Counted from the first letter of the stretch, positions 26,115 through 37,217 are shown. The stretch: DNA of 64,000 nucleotides from Chitinophaga sancti (GCF_034087045.1 NZ_CP139247.1:5048001-5112000), one strand, 5' to 3'. The notes: generated from the sequence alone by a model not told the origin. Program-made: numbers and translations.

Positions 26115-27620
26115 ATGATACAGTTGAAGCAACTTGAAGCCTGGTTCGTGACCGGTAGCCAGCACCTTTATGGAGAAGAAACCCTGCAACAGGTGGCTGC
26201 GCATGCTCAAACCATCGCTGCCTCCCTGGACGCCGATCCAGCCATTCCCGTTAAGATCGTATTCAAGCCTACTGTAAAAACCCCCGAAGAGATCTATGCC
26301 ATTTGCCAGGAAGCCAATGCCGCAAAAAACTGTATCGGTGTAATTGCCTGGATGCATACATTCTCTCCTGCCAAAATGTGGATCAGGGGGCTGAAAATAT
26401 TACAACGTCCTTTATTACACCTCCATACCCAGTTCAACAGGGATATTCCATGGGGTGAGATCGATATGGACTTCATGAACCTGAACCAGTCAGCCCATGG
26501 TGACAGAGAGTTTGGTTTTATGATGTCACGCATGCGCATCGAGCGCAAAGTGGTATGTGGCCACTGGCAGGATCCTGATGTGATCGGCGAACTGAATACC
26601 TGGCTCAGAGCTGCCGCAGGTTGGTTCGACTGGCAGGGGGCAAAATTTGCCCGTATCGGCGATAACATGCGCGAAGTAGCGGTTACGGAAGGTGACAAGG
26701 TGGAAGCTGAGTTACAGTTCGGTTATTCCGTAAATGGTTATGGCATCGGCGATGTGGTGGATTTCGTGAACCAGGTTTCCGACGCCAGCATCGACAAACT
26801 GGTAGCTGAATATGCAGATGAATATAAATTGAGTGCTTCCCTCGTAAAAGGTGCTGCCCAACACGCTTCTCTGCGTACCGCTGCTAAGATTGAACTGGGA
26901 CTGCGTGCATTCCTGGAAGATGGAAACTTCAAAGGATTTACGGATACTTTCCAGGACCTCCATGGCATGGAACAACTGCCAGGTATCGCTGTACAGCGCC
27001 TGATGGCAGATGGTTACGGTTTTGGCGGTGAAGGGGACTGGAAAACTTCTGCACTGGTAAGAGCAGCGAAAGTAATGGGTAGTGGTCTGCCTGGTGGTAA
27101 CTCCTTCATGGAAGACTATACTTACCATTTCGATCCGGCTAACAGGCTGGTGCTGGGCGCACATATGCTCGAAATCTGTTCCTCTATTGCAGACGGTAAG
27201 CCAAGCTGCGAAATCCATCCGCTGGGTATCGGTGGCAAAGCCGATCCTGTAAGACTGGTATTCAATGTAGACGCGGGACCTGCTATCAATGCATCTTTGA
27301 TTGATATGGGCAACCGTTTCCGTTTGCTGGTAAATGAAGTGGAAGCAGTGAAACCTGTACAGGACCTGCCTAAACTGCCGGTAGCAAGAGTGTTATGGAA
27401 ACCACTGCCAGATATGCGTACAGGTTGTGCAGCATGGATCCAGGCAGGTGGCGCACACCATACTGTTTATAGCCAGAACCTGGGTAGTGCACATATGCAG
27501 GACTTTGCCGACATGGCGGGTATCGAGTATGTGAAGATTGGTAAGGGCACTGATTTGTATCAGTTCAGGAATGAGCTGAGATGGAATGAAGCTATTTACC
27601 TGTTAAAAGGTCAGCGATAA
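26115..27620 (+). CDS. araA: L-arabinose isomerase
   Basis: A 501-residue cytoplasmic isomerase converting L-arabinose to L-ribulose, the first step of the pathway completed by araB and araD. Family-defining stretches include [11 protein letters not shown] at the start, [28 protein letters not shown], and [18 protein letters not shown] with its catalytic Glu. [11 protein letters not shown] and the C-terminal HHTVYSQNL follow. The length equals E. coli AraA (500). It is third in the operon araB-araD-(repeats)-araA and ends at a strong terminator. Confidence 0.97.
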   Translation: MIQLKQLEAWFVTGSQHLYGEETLQQVAAHAQTIAASLDADPAIPVKIVFKPTVKTPEEIYAICQEANAAKNCIGVIAWMHTFSPAKMWIRGLKILQRPLLHLHTQFNRDIPWGEIDMDFMNLNQSAHGDREFGFMMSRMRIERKVVCGHWQDPDVIGELNTWLRAAAGWFDWQGAKFARIGDNMREVAVTEGDKVEAELQFGYSVNGYGIGDVVDFVNQVSDASIDKLVAEYADEYKLSASLVKGAAQHASLRTAAKIELGLRAFLEDGNFKGFTDTFQDLHGMEQLPGIAVQRLMADGYGFGGEGDWKTSALVRAAKVMGSGLPGGNSFMEDYTYHFDPANRLVLGAHMLEICSSIADGKPSCEIHPLGIGGKADPVRLVFNVDAGPAINASLIDMGNRFRLLVNEVEAVKPVQDLPKLPVARVLWKPLPDMRTGCAAWIQAGGAHHTVYSQNLGSAHMQDFADMAGIEYVKIGKGTDLYQFRNELRWNEAIYLLKGQR

Positions 27621-27657
27621 AAGAATTGGCATAACGCCATAGATGACGTGGAATAAC

Positions 27658-27690
27658 AAAGGCTGGAATCTTCCAGCCTTTCATTTTTTT
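27658..27690 (+). terminator. Intrinsic terminator after araA
   Basis: An 11-bp stem AAAGGCTGGAA/TTCCAGCCTTT followed by a T7 run, 38 bp after the araA stop. Confidence 0.88.
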
Positions 27691-27808
27691 AAATAAGTTG
27701 AATGTTTTAGGGATTTGCCTGTATTCGTCTGCATTTAAACATTGGCCTAATGAGCGTGATAATCTTCTTAAAGTAGTTACCTTCTCAGATGTATTATTTT
27801 CCTATTGC

Positions 27809-27975
27809 CATTCTCCTTTAACCCTTTCCCTCTTTACAACGTTTCCCAATTCCTCATTAACTCCTCCACCAACGTCTGCCCATTCTCCTTTAAACCTTCC
27901 CTCTTTACAACGTTTCCCAATTCCTTACTAACTCCTCTACCAACGTCTGCCCATTCTCCCATTCCCCTAAATTAC
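27809..27975. repeat. 71-bp duplication of the RBBP9-like gene 3' end
   Basis: TTACAACGTTTCCCAATTCC, the complement of the last codons and stop of the convergent gene, recurs at 27834 and 27905, 71 bp apart. A third partial copy (CATTCTCCTTTAACC...) begins near 27809. The copies include CAACGTCTGCCCATTCTCC, which codes for WENGQTLV in the gene itself. Confidence 0.9.
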
Positions 27976-28450
27976 TCTCCGCATTAATATGCCCTGCTTC
28001 CCCCACATTCACAAACCGGCTTCCCCATGCATTCGCAAAGGTCTTTGCCCGCTGCAGGCTCGCATATTCATCATTGGTACTCGAAACCACAATGCTCCTA
28101 AAAGGTAATGGCTGTAACGGCGTAGGCGCAAAGCTTTTCGCTACTGTCGGAAATCCCGTTCGGTCTGCATCTGGTGGAGCTACCAGCAGCGCGCCGCGGA
28201 TCTTCAATTTTGTATGCTGTGCCCAGTGGGCAAGGGCGAGGCATCCCAGGGAATGTGCTGCGATCACTACATCAGGACCGGCTTTGGATACCGCATCTTC
28301 TATGCTGTTGATCCAGTCGTTTAGTTCGGGTTGATCCCAGTTGTTCTGTTCTATTCGCTTTACACCCGGCAGGTTTTCCCATATTGTCTGCCAGTGTTGC
28401 GGCCCCGATCCGTACAATCCCGGAGCAGTTAAAACCTGTACTTCTTCCAT
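27905..28450 (-). CDS. RBBP9/YdeN-family alpha/beta serine hydrolase
   Basis: A 181-residue small alpha/beta hydrolase. The first strand reads VQVLTAPGLYGSG with a Trp-rich WENLPGVKRIEQNNWDQP, typical of RBBP9/YdeN. The nucleophile Ser lies in AAHSLGC (about residue 67), a family variant of GxSxG. The later catalytic Asp is in SSTNDEYASL and the His in GEAGHINAE. The length fits. No signal peptide, so cytosolic. The substrate is unknown. Its 3' end is tandemly duplicated in the gap with araA. Confidence 0.86.
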   Translation of the reverse strand: MEEVQVLTAPGLYGSGPQHWQTIWENLPGVKRIEQNNWDQPELNDWINSIEDAVSKAGPDVVIAAHSLGCLALAHWAQHTKLKIRGALLVAPPDADRTGFPTVAKSFAPTPLQPLPFRSIVVSSTNDEYASLQRAKTFANAWGSRFVNVGEAGHINAESNLGEWENGQTLVEELVRNWETL

Positions 28451-28580
28451 AATACTATAAGACTCTTTTTAGTAACCCCCGATAGAGTAAGTTTGTTGGC
28501 AAGTCATACAATGTACGGAAAAGAAAAGATAAAATAACGTTAAAATAAATGAGCAATGGGCCTGTGGCCGGGTGAATCCC

Positions 28581-29507
28581 TTACAATTCCAAAAAGTTCA
28601 GATTCCTTCTGATACCCGCGTATTTCGATCGTTTCATGGGCGAATGTTTAAAAATCCTTCTAAACTCCTCCTCCGTTAGTTCCTCCCAATCCTTCGTGGA
28701 AAAATTCAGTATTTCAGGTATCGGGGTAAACTCTACTGTTTGGTTCGGCTTTGAAAACCTGTTCCAGGGGCATACATCCTGGCAGGTATCACACCCAAAC
28801 ATCCAGTTATCAAACTGCCCCTGCATCTTTTCAGGAATCAGCAATTCCTTTAGCTCTATCGTATAATAGGAGATGCACCTGCTGCCATCTACCACGCCCG
28901 GTGCTACCAGCGCGCCCGTTGGGCAGGCATCCAGGCATTTGGTACAGGACCCGCAATAATCTCCTACAGGGTTATCATATACCAATGGCACATCCGTAAT
29001 GAGCGTAGCGATAAAAAAGAACGACCCTGCCTGCTTGTGGATGAGATTCCCGTTTTTACCAAGCCATCCCAACCCACTCTTTTGCGCCCAGGCCCTTTCC
29101 AATACAGGTGCCGAATCGACAAACCCCCGTCCGCTCACTTCGCCCATGCTCTCCTGCATCCTGGCCAGCAAGGTATTCAGTTTCGCTTTGATCACCTCAT
29201 GGTAATCCTTTCCATAAGCATATTTCGAAATCCGGGGGGCATCGGGTACCTGCTGTTCCGAAGGGTAGTAGTTTAATAATAACGTAATCACCGACCGGGC
29301 GTTATCCACCAGTTTCCTGGGGTCAATCCGCTTGTCAAAATGATTCTCCATGTACTTCATATTTCCATGCATACCCTTGTTCAGCCACGTTTCCAGTCTT
29401 CGGGCATCGTCATCCAGCTGTACGGCACGGGCTATTCCACAGTGATCAAATCCCAGATCTGCTGCCTGCGCTTTTATAAATGCTGTATGTGTTTCTACCA
29501 ATTGCAT
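28581..29507 (-). CDS. queG: Epoxyqueuosine reductase
   Basis: A 308-residue cobalamin- and iron-sulfur-dependent enzyme that reduces epoxyqueuosine to queuosine in the tRNA wobble position (last step of Q biosynthesis). Two ferredoxin-type clusters are visible: [16 protein letters not shown] (around residues 185-200) and [11 protein letters not shown] (around 245). The substrate domain has [15 protein letters not shown] and [19 protein letters not shown]. Length and motif order match E. coli QueG apart from a shorter C-terminus. It stands alone, leftward, 102 bp from the divergent DUF3857 gene. Confidence 0.94.
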   Translation of the reverse strand: MQLVETHTAFIKAQAADLGFDHCGIARAVQLDDDARRLETWLNKGMHGNMKYMENHFDKRIDPRKLVDNARSVITLLLNYYPSEQQVPDAPRISKYAYGKDYHEVIKAKLNTLLARMQESMGEVSGRGFVDSAPVLERAWAQKSGLGWLGKNGNLIHKQAGSFFFIATLITDVPLVYDNPVGDYCGSCTKCLDACPTGALVAPGVVDGSRCISYYTIELKELLIPEKMQGQFDNWMFGCDTCQDVCPWNRFSKPNQTVEFTPIPEILNFSTKDWEELTEEEFRRIFKHSPMKRSKYAGIRRNLNFLEL

Positions 29508-29609
29508 GTGGACTGCAAGTTAAAGAAAAATGAAAATTTTTATGGAAACCCTACTTTTTACATATCTTCATTAATGTAAATTAATCCTATTACCTTAGCT
29601 ACTTTAAGT

Positions 29610-31643
29610 ATGCGACCACAACAAGTCGGAGTTCTCCCCATTGCCCTGTTTCTGGGCATTGTATTGTCATTGAATGCGTTTTCCCAGGACAAAATTAAAT
29701 TTGGGAAAGTTGATCCGAAAGATTTCAGTAAAACTGGTTTTGAGCAGGATACCGGCGCCCATGCCGTGATTATCTCTGATATCGGCGAAGCTTCTTTCGA
29801 ATCAGACAGGGTCAATGGCCTGGTATTGGTATTTAAACGTCACACCCGTATCCGCATCCTGGACAAAAACGGTTATGATGCCGCCACTGTAAAAATCCAT
29901 TATTACAAAGGAGAAACAGACGAAAACAAGCTTAAAGACATCAAAGCGACTACCTATAACCTGGAAGGGACACAGGTGGTAGAAACAAAGATGGACAGCA
30001 AAAGCATTTTCACAGATAAAATTGACAAAAAAGGCGATGTCGTGCAAAAGTTCACGCTGCCTGCTGTAAAAGAAGGCTGTATCATTGAATATGCTTACAC
30101 CATCGTGACTCCTTATAAGATGCGCCTGCACCCCTGGCAGTTCCAGAGCACCAATTACCCTACGATCTATAACAGGTATGAGGTAACAGTGCCGGAGTTT
30201 TACGAATACATCTTCCTGCGATCAGGTTATATCCCTATTAAGGAAAATAAATCGCAGGGGCATCAGTCCTTTACCATTGCTTATGATGAAGAGAACTCTT
30301 ATGGCGGGAAAACGGGTCATACCCAGTTTTACACCATCAACTCCAATACCAATATCTATAAGTGGGAGGCGGAGAATGTGCCGGCGCTGCGTGAGGAGGA
30401 ATACACCACCAGTATCTGGAACCACGTATCTATGATCCAGTTCCAGCTTTCTGCCTACAGGTATCCGGATCAACCTGTAAAACCGGTATTGGGTACCTGG
30501 GTTAAACTGTATGAGGAGCTGAAGAAGTCTGAATACTTTGGCGATGGCCTGGACAAAAACAACGGTTTCCTGGGTGATAAAGTAGATGAGCTGACCAAAG
30601 GTATTACCGATGATACAGCCAAAGCACGCCGCATTTATAATTATGTAAGAAGTAATTTTACCTGCACCAGTCACGACGACCTGTATTTGTCCAAATCATT
30701 AAAAGCCATTTATTCTTCTCACAACGGGAATGATGCCGACATCAACCTGCTCCTGGTAGCTATGTTGCGCAGGGCGGGTCTGAACGTGCATCCCCTCATA
30801 TTGAGCACCCGCGACAATGGTGTTACTTATGAAATGTACCCACTGGTAGGCCGTTTCAATTATACGATTGCGGCGCTGAATACCGGTGAGGAGTGGTATT
30901 TCCTGGATGCTTCCGAGCCTTACCTGGGCTTTGGCCATCTGGATTATACCTGCTACAACGGGCATGCAAGAATTATGTCTCCTGATGTCATCCCGATTTC
31001 ACTGGATCCGAATACCCTGCTGGAAGCCAAGAGCACTTTTGTGATGCTGGTGGGCGATAGTGGTAAGATCAAAGGCTCTTTTACCCAGAAGCCTACTTAC
31101 TACGAGTCCTGCAAAATGAGAGCGGATATCGTGAAGAATGGCAAGGATGCGTACTTTAAGCCGATTGCTAAAAGCTTCTCTATGGAAACTACCATATCCA
31201 ATGGAGAGATCAGTGACTTGGATGATTACGAAATACCATTATCGGTAAAGTATGATTTTGAAATGGCCCCGGACGATGCGGGTATGTTGTACCTGAACCC
31301 GATGCTGACAGAAGCCTATAAAAGTAATCCGTTTAAATCACTGGAGCGTCGTTACCCTGTGGAAATGCCGTACCTGGTGGATGAAATGTATACGCTGAAC
31401 CTGATCGTACCTGAAGGGTATGTAATAGAAGAGCTGCCAAAATCAACCATGGTGAAACTGAATGAAGATGAAGGCCAGTTCCAGTACCTGATACAGCAAA
31501 ATGAAAATACCGTTCAATTCCGCTGCAGGGTTAAACTGAACAAAGCGACCTTTACGCCGGATGATTATTCCACCCTGCGTGATTTCTTCGATGTGATTGT
31601 GAAAAAACAATCTGAACAAATTGTTCTGAAAAAGAAAGTATAA
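29610..31643 (+). CDS. Exported DUF3857 protein with degenerate transglutaminase-like domain
   Basis: A 677-residue protein with a signal peptide (LSLNAFSQ), a DUF3857 beta-domain at ~60-260, a transglutaminase-like fold at ~330-430, and a C-terminal DUF3858-like beta-domain. The catalytic Cys position of transglutaminase-like proteins (usual GxCxD before an LL helix) is replaced: the stretch is HNGNDADINLLLVAMLRRAG, with no Cys. The downstream paralogue keeps it. It starts a two-gene operon with 3 bp spacing. The paralogue is probably a partner; function is unknown. Confidence 0.88.
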   Translation: MRPQQVGVLPIALFLGIVLSLNAFSQDKIKFGKVDPKDFSKTGFEQDTGAHAVIISDIGEASFESDRVNGLVLVFKRHTRIRILDKNGYDAATVKIHYYKGETDENKLKDIKATTYNLEGTQVVETKMDSKSIFTDKIDKKGDVVQKFTLPAVKEGCIIEYAYTIVTPYKMRLHPWQFQSTNYPTIYNRYEVTVPEFYEYIFLRSGYIPIKENKSQGHQSFTIAYDEENSYGGKTGHTQFYTINSNTNIYKWEAENVPALREEEYTTSIWNHVSMIQFQLSAYRYPDQPVKPVLGTWVKLYEELKKSEYFGDGLDKNNGFLGDKVDELTKGITDDTAKARRIYNYVRSNFTCTSHDDLYLSKSLKAIYSSHNGNDADINLLLVAMLRRAGLNVHPLILSTRDNGVTYEMYPLVGRFNYTIAALNTGEEWYFLDASEPYLGFGHLDYTCYNGHARIMSPDVIPISLDPNTLLEAKSTFVMLVGDSGKIKGSFTQKPTYYESCKMRADIVKNGKDAYFKPIAKSFSMETTISNGEISDLDDYEIPLSVKYDFEMAPDDAGMLYLNPMLTEAYKSNPFKSLERRYPVEMPYLVDEMYTLNLIVPEGYVIEELPKSTMVKLNEDEGQFQYLIQQNENTVQFRCRVKLNKATFTPDDYSTLRDFFDVIVKKQSEQIVLKKKV

Positions 31644-31646
31644 CCC

Positions 31647-33554
31647 ATGTTTAATAAATCAATTGGACTGGCCCTGTTACTCATGGGATACCTGTTACCT
31701 TCGCAGGCTAAGGACCCGGAATACCCAGCTTCCGCTATACCTGCGAACCTGAAAGAGCATGCCCATGTGGTAAAGCGCATGGAAGAACTAACGGTACGGT
31801 TGGTAAATCCCGGTGAAGTACGTGTGACCAGGCATTATGTGCTGACTATATTGGATGCCAAAGGCGATAAATTCGCCAGCATCCACGAGTATTATAATAA
31901 GCTAAGAGATGTGCGGTCTATCAAAGGCCGCCTGTTAAGTGCAGAAGGGGTGGAGTTATCCAGAATCAGGCAAAGTGATATCTCTGATGTGAGCGGGGTA
32001 GGCGATGAGGCGCTGATGTCGGATAACCGTTATAAGATCTATCGATTTGGTTATAGCGTGTATCCTTATACGATAGAGGTAGAGACAGAGGTAAAATATA
32101 ACCACGCCTTTTACCTGCCTGACTGGACGCCACAGGAAGATGAAAACTATGCAGTGGAGCAGGCGAAACTGTCAGTAAGCGTGCCTTTCGATTATAAACT
32201 ACGCTATAAGTCTTACCATTATAATGGGGAGCCTGTAGTTGCAAAAGAGAAGGAAAACCAGCAATATACCTGGGAAGTAAAAGGTATGGTGGCACTGCCG
32301 GAAGAAGATTTTATTCCGGAACCTTATGACAGAACGACCACGGTGATGCTGGCGCCTTCCAACTTTGAAATGCAGGATTTTAAAGGGAATATGAATAGCT
32401 GGGAAGAGCTGGGACACTTTATTTACACCCTCAACCAGGGTCGCGATGTACTGCCTGATCCTGTGAAGAAGACGGTGCATGACCTGACAGATGGCAAGTC
32501 GCAGAAGGAGAAAATAGATATCCTTTACCGCTATTTACAGCAGCATACCCGCTATATCCTGATTGTACTGGGTATAGGCGGCTGGCAGACATTTGACGCC
32601 AATTTTGTAGCAGCAAAAGGATACGGCGATTGTAAAGCATTGTCCAATTACATGGTAGCCCTGCTGAAGGAAGCGGGTGTACCGGCCAATTATGTGCTGG
32701 TGCAGGCAGGTAATACGAATTTAGAACTGGTCGAGGATTTCCCCTCTACCCAGTTTAACCACATGATCGCCTGTGTACCCGGCAATGGTGATACTACCTG
32801 GCTGGAATGTACAAGCAATACACTGCCTGCGGGTTACCTGAGTAGTTTTACTGCAAACAGGCCGGTGCTGGTGATTGCAGACCAGGGGAGCAAACTGGTA
32901 CGTACCCCGGCATATACCATGGACCAGAATGTGAAAGTCCGTCGTATTTCAGCAACAGTTTCAGAAACGGGGGATATGCTGGTGAAAATCAATACGCATT
33001 CTACTGCGCTGCAACAAGACTATGCGCATGGCATGAATCACGCCCTTTCTCATGACAAAATTATGGAGTGGTTACGCAAAGATCACCTGATGCCCAGTTA
33101 TGATGTAAATAAATACGAGGCGAAAGAAATAGCGGGACCAGTGCCTGCGATGGACGAAGAGATGGAAATCAATGCGCATAACTATGCAACGGTGAGTGGG
33201 AAGCGGATGTTCCTGGAGCCTAATTTACTAAGCAAGGCAGGTACAAAACTCGAAACAACAGCGCCCCGGGTTTCACCTGTGAATGTCTATTCTCCATATA
33301 AAAATGTAGATACTGTTGTGATCAATATTCCGCCAGGCTATACCTCAGAGTCAGTACCGCAGCCTGTGATACTGAAGAGTAACTTTGGGGAGTATACTGC
33401 TAAAATAGAGGTAAAGGACAACCAGGTCATCTATATCCGCAGTTACTGCCACAAGGCGGGAATTTTCCCTGCCAGTGAGTGGATAAACTTTGCTGCGTTT
33501 AATAATGTGGTTTACAAGGCAGACAGGGCGAAAATCGTGCTTGTGAAGCAATAA
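31647..33554 (+). CDS. Exported DUF3857/transglutaminase-like protein with intact catalytic Cys
   Basis: A 635-residue exported protein (signal peptide ending near PSQAKD). DUF3857 spans ~45-250. A transglutaminase-like domain at ~285-400 has the catalytic Cys in KGYGDCKALSNYMVALLKEAG, His in FNHMIACV, and Asp/Glu-type context TTWLECTS. A DUF3858-like C-terminal domain follows. It is 3 bp after its paralogue, which lacks that Cys, so the pair could be an active/inactive couple in the periplasm or on the surface. This pair is common in Bacteroidota, but the substrate is not established here. The operon ends at a strong terminator. Confidence 0.9.
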   Translation: MFNKSIGLALLLMGYLLPSQAKDPEYPASAIPANLKEHAHVVKRMEELTVRLVNPGEVRVTRHYVLTILDAKGDKFASIHEYYNKLRDVRSIKGRLLSAEGVELSRIRQSDISDVSGVGDEALMSDNRYKIYRFGYSVYPYTIEVETEVKYNHAFYLPDWTPQEDENYAVEQAKLSVSVPFDYKLRYKSYHYNGEPVVAKEKENQQYTWEVKGMVALPEEDFIPEPYDRTTTVMLAPSNFEMQDFKGNMNSWEELGHFIYTLNQGRDVLPDPVKKTVHDLTDGKSQKEKIDILYRYLQQHTRYILIVLGIGGWQTFDANFVAAKGYGDCKALSNYMVALLKEAGVPANYVLVQAGNTNLELVEDFPSTQFNHMIACVPGNGDTTWLECTSNTLPAGYLSSFTANRPVLVIADQGSKLVRTPAYTMDQNVKVRRISATVSETGDMLVKINTHSTALQQDYAHGMNHALSHDKIMEWLRKDHLMPSYDVNKYEAKEIAGPVPAMDEEMEINAHNYATVSGKRMFLEPNLLSKAGTKLETTAPRVSPVNVYSPYKNVDTVVINIPPGYTSESVPQPVILKSNFGEYTAKIEVKDNQVIYIRSYCHKAGIFPASEWINFAAFNNVVYKADRAKIVLVKQ

Positions 33555-33574
33555 ACCTGTAATAATAGCAGTCG

Positions 33575-33618
33575 AATGCCCGGGAAGCTGTTAAAAGAGC
33601 AGTCCCGGGCATTTTTTT
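33575..33618 (+). terminator. Intrinsic terminator after the DUF3857 pair
   Basis: An 11-bp stem AATGCCCGGGA/TCCCGGGCATT with a 17-nt loop that can pair further inside, followed by T7. Confidence 0.88.
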
Positions 33619-33716
33619 ATGCCAAAATATCGCATTCGCAGACTTGGAGCAGGTTTTGATGTATATTTTTTACAAGTGAAAAACATGGAAACACTAAAAG
33701 GAGAAATTATAACGAT

Positions 33717-36329
33717 ATGAATTTGAACAACTTCACCATTAAATCGCAGGAAATACTGCAAAAGGCACAGCAGTTGGCGTTTAACAACCAGCAGCAGGCC
33801 ATCGAAACAGGGCATTTGCTGAAGGCATTGCTTAATGATGAGGATAGTGCGATAGAATACCTGTTGAAGAAAAACAATGTCAATACTAATTTTCTGGCGT
33901 CTAAAATAGACGACCAGATCAATAAATACGCGAAAGCAAGCGGCGATGCCGGACAGGTATTGAGCCGCGATGCGAACAACGCTATGTTGAGAGCGGGCTC
34001 CAGCATCAAGGAATTCAAAGACGAGTTTGTAAGCGTAGAGCACCTGTTGCTCGGACTGCTGGGTGGCAGCGATGACACCGCTAAGGCGCTGAAAGATGCA
34101 GGGCTGACAGAGAAAGGATTGAAAGCTGCGATTACTGAACTGAGAAAAGGGAGTACTGTCAATTCACAGACTGCTGATACCCAGTTTAACTCATTGCAGA
34201 AATATGCCAAGAACCTGAACGAACTGGCACAGGCCGGGAAACTGGATCCTGTGATTGGTCGTGATGAAGAGATCAGGCGTACCCTGCACATCCTGTCACG
34301 CAGGTCTAAAAACAACCCGATCCTGGTGGGTGAACCGGGGGTAGGTAAAACTGCGATCGTAGAAGGGTTGGCACACCGTATTATCAATGGTGACGTGCCA
34401 GACAACCTGAAGTCAAAGATCATCTATGCACTGGATATGGGTAGCCTGATGGCTGGTGCCAAATACAGGGGTGAATTCGAAGAAAGGCTGAAAGCGGTGA
34501 TCAAGGAAGTAACTGAGAGTGATGGACAGCTGATCCTCTTTATCGATGAGATCCATACCCTGGTAGGTGCCGGTGCGATGGAAGGTGCGATGGACGCAGC
34601 GAACATACTGAAACCAGCTTTGGCCCGTGGTGAACTGCGTGCAATAGGTGCCACCACCCTGAATGAATACCAGAAATATTTTGAGAAAGATAAGGCCCTG
34701 GAACGTCGTTTCCAGAAAGTAATGGTCAACGAACCGGGAGTAGAGGATGCGATTTCCATTCTGCGTGGTTTGAAAGAGCGTTACGAAAGCCATCACCATG
34801 TACTGATTAAGGATGAGGCGATCATTGCAGCCGTAGAATTGTCTCACAGGTACATTACAGACCGTTTCCTGCCTGATAAGGCAATTGACCTGATTGATGA
34901 GAGTGCGGCGAAATTAAGGCTGGAAATGAACTCTATGCCGGAAGAGCTGGATGAACTGGAAAGAAGGATCCGGCAACTGGAAATTGAGAGAGAAGCGATC
35001 AAGAGAGAGAATGATGAAGACAAACTGCGGGAACTGAATGGTGAAATCGCCAGACTGGGCGAGCAGCGGAGTACATTCAAGGCAAAATGGCAGGAAGAGA
35101 AAGAGGTTGTAGACAAACTGCAGAATGCAAAGGCTGCGATTGAAAACCTGAAGCAGGAAGCAGAGCAGGCGGAAAGAAACGGAGAATATGGTCGTGTGGC
35201 AGAGATCCGCTATGGTAAAGTGAAAGAGCAGGAAGAGCTGATTGCGAAATATACCGCAGAACTGAATGAAATGTCTACAGACCACAAGCGCTTGCTGAAG
35301 GAAGAGGTAGATGCAGAAGATATAGCAGAGAATGTGGCGAAAGCGACGGGTATTCCGGTACACCGGATGATGCAGAGTGAAAGGGATAAATTACTGAAAC
35401 TGGAAGATGAGCTGCACAAAAGGGTGGTAGGACAGGAAGAAGCGATTATCGCGGTATCCGATGCCATTCGTCGTAGCCGTGCAGGGTTGCAGGATCCAAA
35501 GAAGCCGATCGGTTCCTTTATTTTCCTGGGTACAACCGGGGTAGGTAAGACTGAGCTGTCAAAGGCACTGGCAGAATACCTGTTCGACGATGATACCATG
35601 ATGACGCGGATAGATATGAGTGAATACCAGGAGAAACATGCGGTGAGCAGACTGGTAGGAGCGCCTCCGGGATATGTGGGATATGATGAAGGAGGTCAGT
35701 TGACCGAAGCGGTGAGACGTAAGCCATATTCCGTAGTATTGCTGGATGAAATAGAGAAAGCGCACCCGGATGTATTCAATATCCTGTTGCAGGTGCTGGA
35801 TGATGGCCGGTTGACCGATAATAAGGGCCGTATGGTGAACTTTAAGAATACCATTATCATCATGACGAGCAATATGGGTAGTCATATTATCCAGGAGAAT
35901 TTTGAGAAGATCGATGAGCGGAACAGGGAGGATGTGGTAGAAGCTACAAAGGCGGAAGTGATGAATTTGTTAAAGCAGACCATCAGGCCGGAGTTCTTAA
36001 ACCGTGTGGATGAAGTGATTATGTTCCAGCCGTTGTTGAGAAGTGAGATTAAGGGAATAATTAACATACAGTTGCAGCAGTTGAAGGAGATGGTAGCGCA
36101 GAATGGCATGATATTGGAATTCTCTGATTATGCACTTGAGTACCTGGCGGTGCAGGGTTATGACCCTACGTTTGGTGCGAGGCCGTTGAAGAGATTGATA
36201 CAGAAAGAGATTATCAATTTGTTGAGTAAGAAGATACTGGCGGGAGATATTGATAAGAGTAAGCCAGTGTTGGTGGATGTGTTTGATGGGGTAGTGGTGA
36301 TCAGGAATCAGGCGACGGTTACGGCTTAA
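33717..36329 (+). CDS. clpB: ATP-dependent disaggregase ClpB
   Basis: An 870-residue AAA+ chaperone that, with DnaK, resolubilises aggregated proteins. The N domain is at 1-145. NBD1 has Walker A GEPGVGKT (~residue 204) and sensor region [22 protein letters not shown]. The coiled-coil middle domain at ~400-530 identifies ClpB rather than ClpA/C. NBD2 has [19 protein letters not shown] (~605) and the C-terminal domain ends in [15 protein letters not shown] sequence. Length is the ClpB norm. It stands as a single gene between terminators. I saw no CIRCE element in its 160-bp upstream region. Confidence 0.96.
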   Translation: MNLNNFTIKSQEILQKAQQLAFNNQQQAIETGHLLKALLNDEDSAIEYLLKKNNVNTNFLASKIDDQINKYAKASGDAGQVLSRDANNAMLRAGSSIKEFKDEFVSVEHLLLGLLGGSDDTAKALKDAGLTEKGLKAAITELRKGSTVNSQTADTQFNSLQKYAKNLNELAQAGKLDPVIGRDEEIRRTLHILSRRSKNNPILVGEPGVGKTAIVEGLAHRIINGDVPDNLKSKIIYALDMGSLMAGAKYRGEFEERLKAVIKEVTESDGQLILFIDEIHTLVGAGAMEGAMDAANILKPALARGELRAIGATTLNEYQKYFEKDKALERRFQKVMVNEPGVEDAISILRGLKERYESHHHVLIKDEAIIAAVELSHRYITDRFLPDKAIDLIDESAAKLRLEMNSMPEELDELERRIRQLEIEREAIKRENDEDKLRELNGEIARLGEQRSTFKAKWQEEKEVVDKLQNAKAAIENLKQEAEQAERNGEYGRVAEIRYGKVKEQEELIAKYTAELNEMSTDHKRLLKEEVDAEDIAENVAKATGIPVHRMMQSERDKLLKLEDELHKRVVGQEEAIIAVSDAIRRSRAGLQDPKKPIGSFIFLGTTGVGKTELSKALAEYLFDDDTMMTRIDMSEYQEKHAVSRLVGAPPGYVGYDEGGQLTEAVRRKPYSVVLLDEIEKAHPDVFNILLQVLDDGRLTDNKGRMVNFKNTIIIMTSNMGSHIIQENFEKIDERNREDVVEATKAEVMNLLKQTIRPEFLNRVDEVIMFQPLLRSEIKGIINIQLQQLKEMVAQNGMILEFSDYALEYLAVQGYDPTFGARPLKRLIQKEIINLLSKKILAGDIDKSKPVLVDVFDGVVVIRNQATVTA

Positions 36330-36379
36330 GTATAAGAGATTATAAGTTTATTCAAATACGACGATATACAGTTACGAAT

Positions 36380-36409
36380 ACCCGGGCAATTCTTTGCCCG
36401 GGTTTTTTT
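36380..36409 (+). terminator. Intrinsic terminator after clpB
   Basis: A perfect 10-bp stem ACCCGGGCAA/TTGCCCGGGT with TTCT loop and a T7 tail. Confidence 0.9.
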
Positions 36410-36456
36410 ATGGTGGGAATTGGTATAGAATGGTACCAGTGTTTGAATGGCAGGGT

Positions 36457-36607
36457 GGTTTTTGCGCATGGTCATTCAAATGCACACTCAAAAGTTTTGG
36501 CGCCTTGTAGATAATACGCACGCACTTAAGGGTTTTTGCGCCTGGTCATTCAAATGCACACTCAAAAGTTTTTGCGGGCAGGGTGAGCTGACTGCAAAAA
36601 CTTTTGC
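36457..36607. repeat. 74-bp direct repeat and terminal inverted repeat in the clpB-guaD gap
   Basis: GGTTTTTGCGCMTGGTCATT and the following 28 bp occur at 36457 and again at 36531, 74 bp apart. The second copy runs into a 13-bp inverted repeat (CAAAAGTTTTTGC at 36563 with its complement at 36594-36606). The 320-bp gap holds no gene. Confidence 0.85.
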
Positions 36608-36621
36608 TGGTTTATTTTCAG

Positions 36622-36629
36622 TAAATTTG
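36622..36629 (+). promoter_or_regulatory. -7 promoter element of the guanine deaminase gene
   Basis: TAAATTTG, an exact TAnnTTTG match, lies 20 bp before the start codon at 36650. Confidence 0.55.
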
Positions 36630-36649
36630 GTTAAATTGAAAATAACATT

Positions 36650-37129
36650 ATGATAGGAGAAAGAGAAAAACACTTCATGTCCATTGCGATCAATTTATCC
36701 CGCGAAGGCATGGAGCATGGCGACGGAGGTCCCTTTGGTGCAATTGTAGTACGTGGTGATGAAATAGTAGGACGTGGCTGGAACAAGGTGCTATGTACCA
36801 ACGACCCCACTGCTCATGCAGAAGTAAGTGCGATTCGTGATGCCTGCGAGCGTCTTGGCACCTTCCAATTGCATGACTGTGAAATTTATACTTCCTGCGA
36901 ACCTTGCCCCATGTGTCTGGGCGCTATATACTGGGCCCGCCCGCAACGCGTGTATTTTGCGAACACTAAAGAAGATGCAGCTGCTATAGATTTCGATGAT
37001 TCTTTTATTTACAATGAAATAGGAATAGCCCACGAAGACAAGCGTATCCCGTTTATTGCATTTCCTTCTGCTGCTGCGATTAAAGTATTCCAGGACTGGC
37101 AGGCGAAGGGAGATAAGACATTGTATTAG
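36650..37129 (+). CDS. Guanine deaminase (CDA-fold nucleoside/base deaminase)
   Basis: A 159-residue zinc-dependent deaminase that would convert guanine to xanthine. Zinc and catalytic residues are in TAHAEVSAI (His/Glu) and CEPCPMCLGAIYWA (Cys pair). GDGGPFGAIVV and the C-terminal DWQAKGDKTLY match the B. subtilis GuaD type better than the tRNA adenosine deaminase TadA, which has a different C-terminus. It is monocistronic with its own -7 element. Confidence 0.88.
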   Translation: MIGEREKHFMSIAINLSREGMEHGDGGPFGAIVVRGDEIVGRGWNKVLCTNDPTAHAEVSAIRDACERLGTFQLHDCEIYTSCEPCPMCLGAIYWARPQRVYFANTKEDAAAIDFDDSFIYNEIGIAHEDKRIPFIAFPSAAAIKVFQDWQAKGDKTLY

Positions 37130-37197
37130 GCAGATAACCCCATTCTCTTTGCATCCCGCAAATTCATCTAACCTTAGGATAGTTATAAAATGCAAGA

Positions 37198-37217
37198 AGC
37201 TGGCCCTAAGGCCAGCT
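37198..37217. terminator. Hairpin between convergent guaD and the small Lys/Ala-rich gene
   Basis: A perfect 8-bp GC-rich stem AGCTGGCC/GGCCAGCT with a CTAA loop lies between two converging genes, each within 70 bp. It lacks a strong T-run on either side; a modest T-rich stretch follows on the minus strand. Confidence 0.5.

Noticed and set aside
33707..34423. 238-residue minus-strand frame opposite clpB
   Set aside because: It is antisense to a conserved gene with a composition mirroring ClpB; no family match or start signal.
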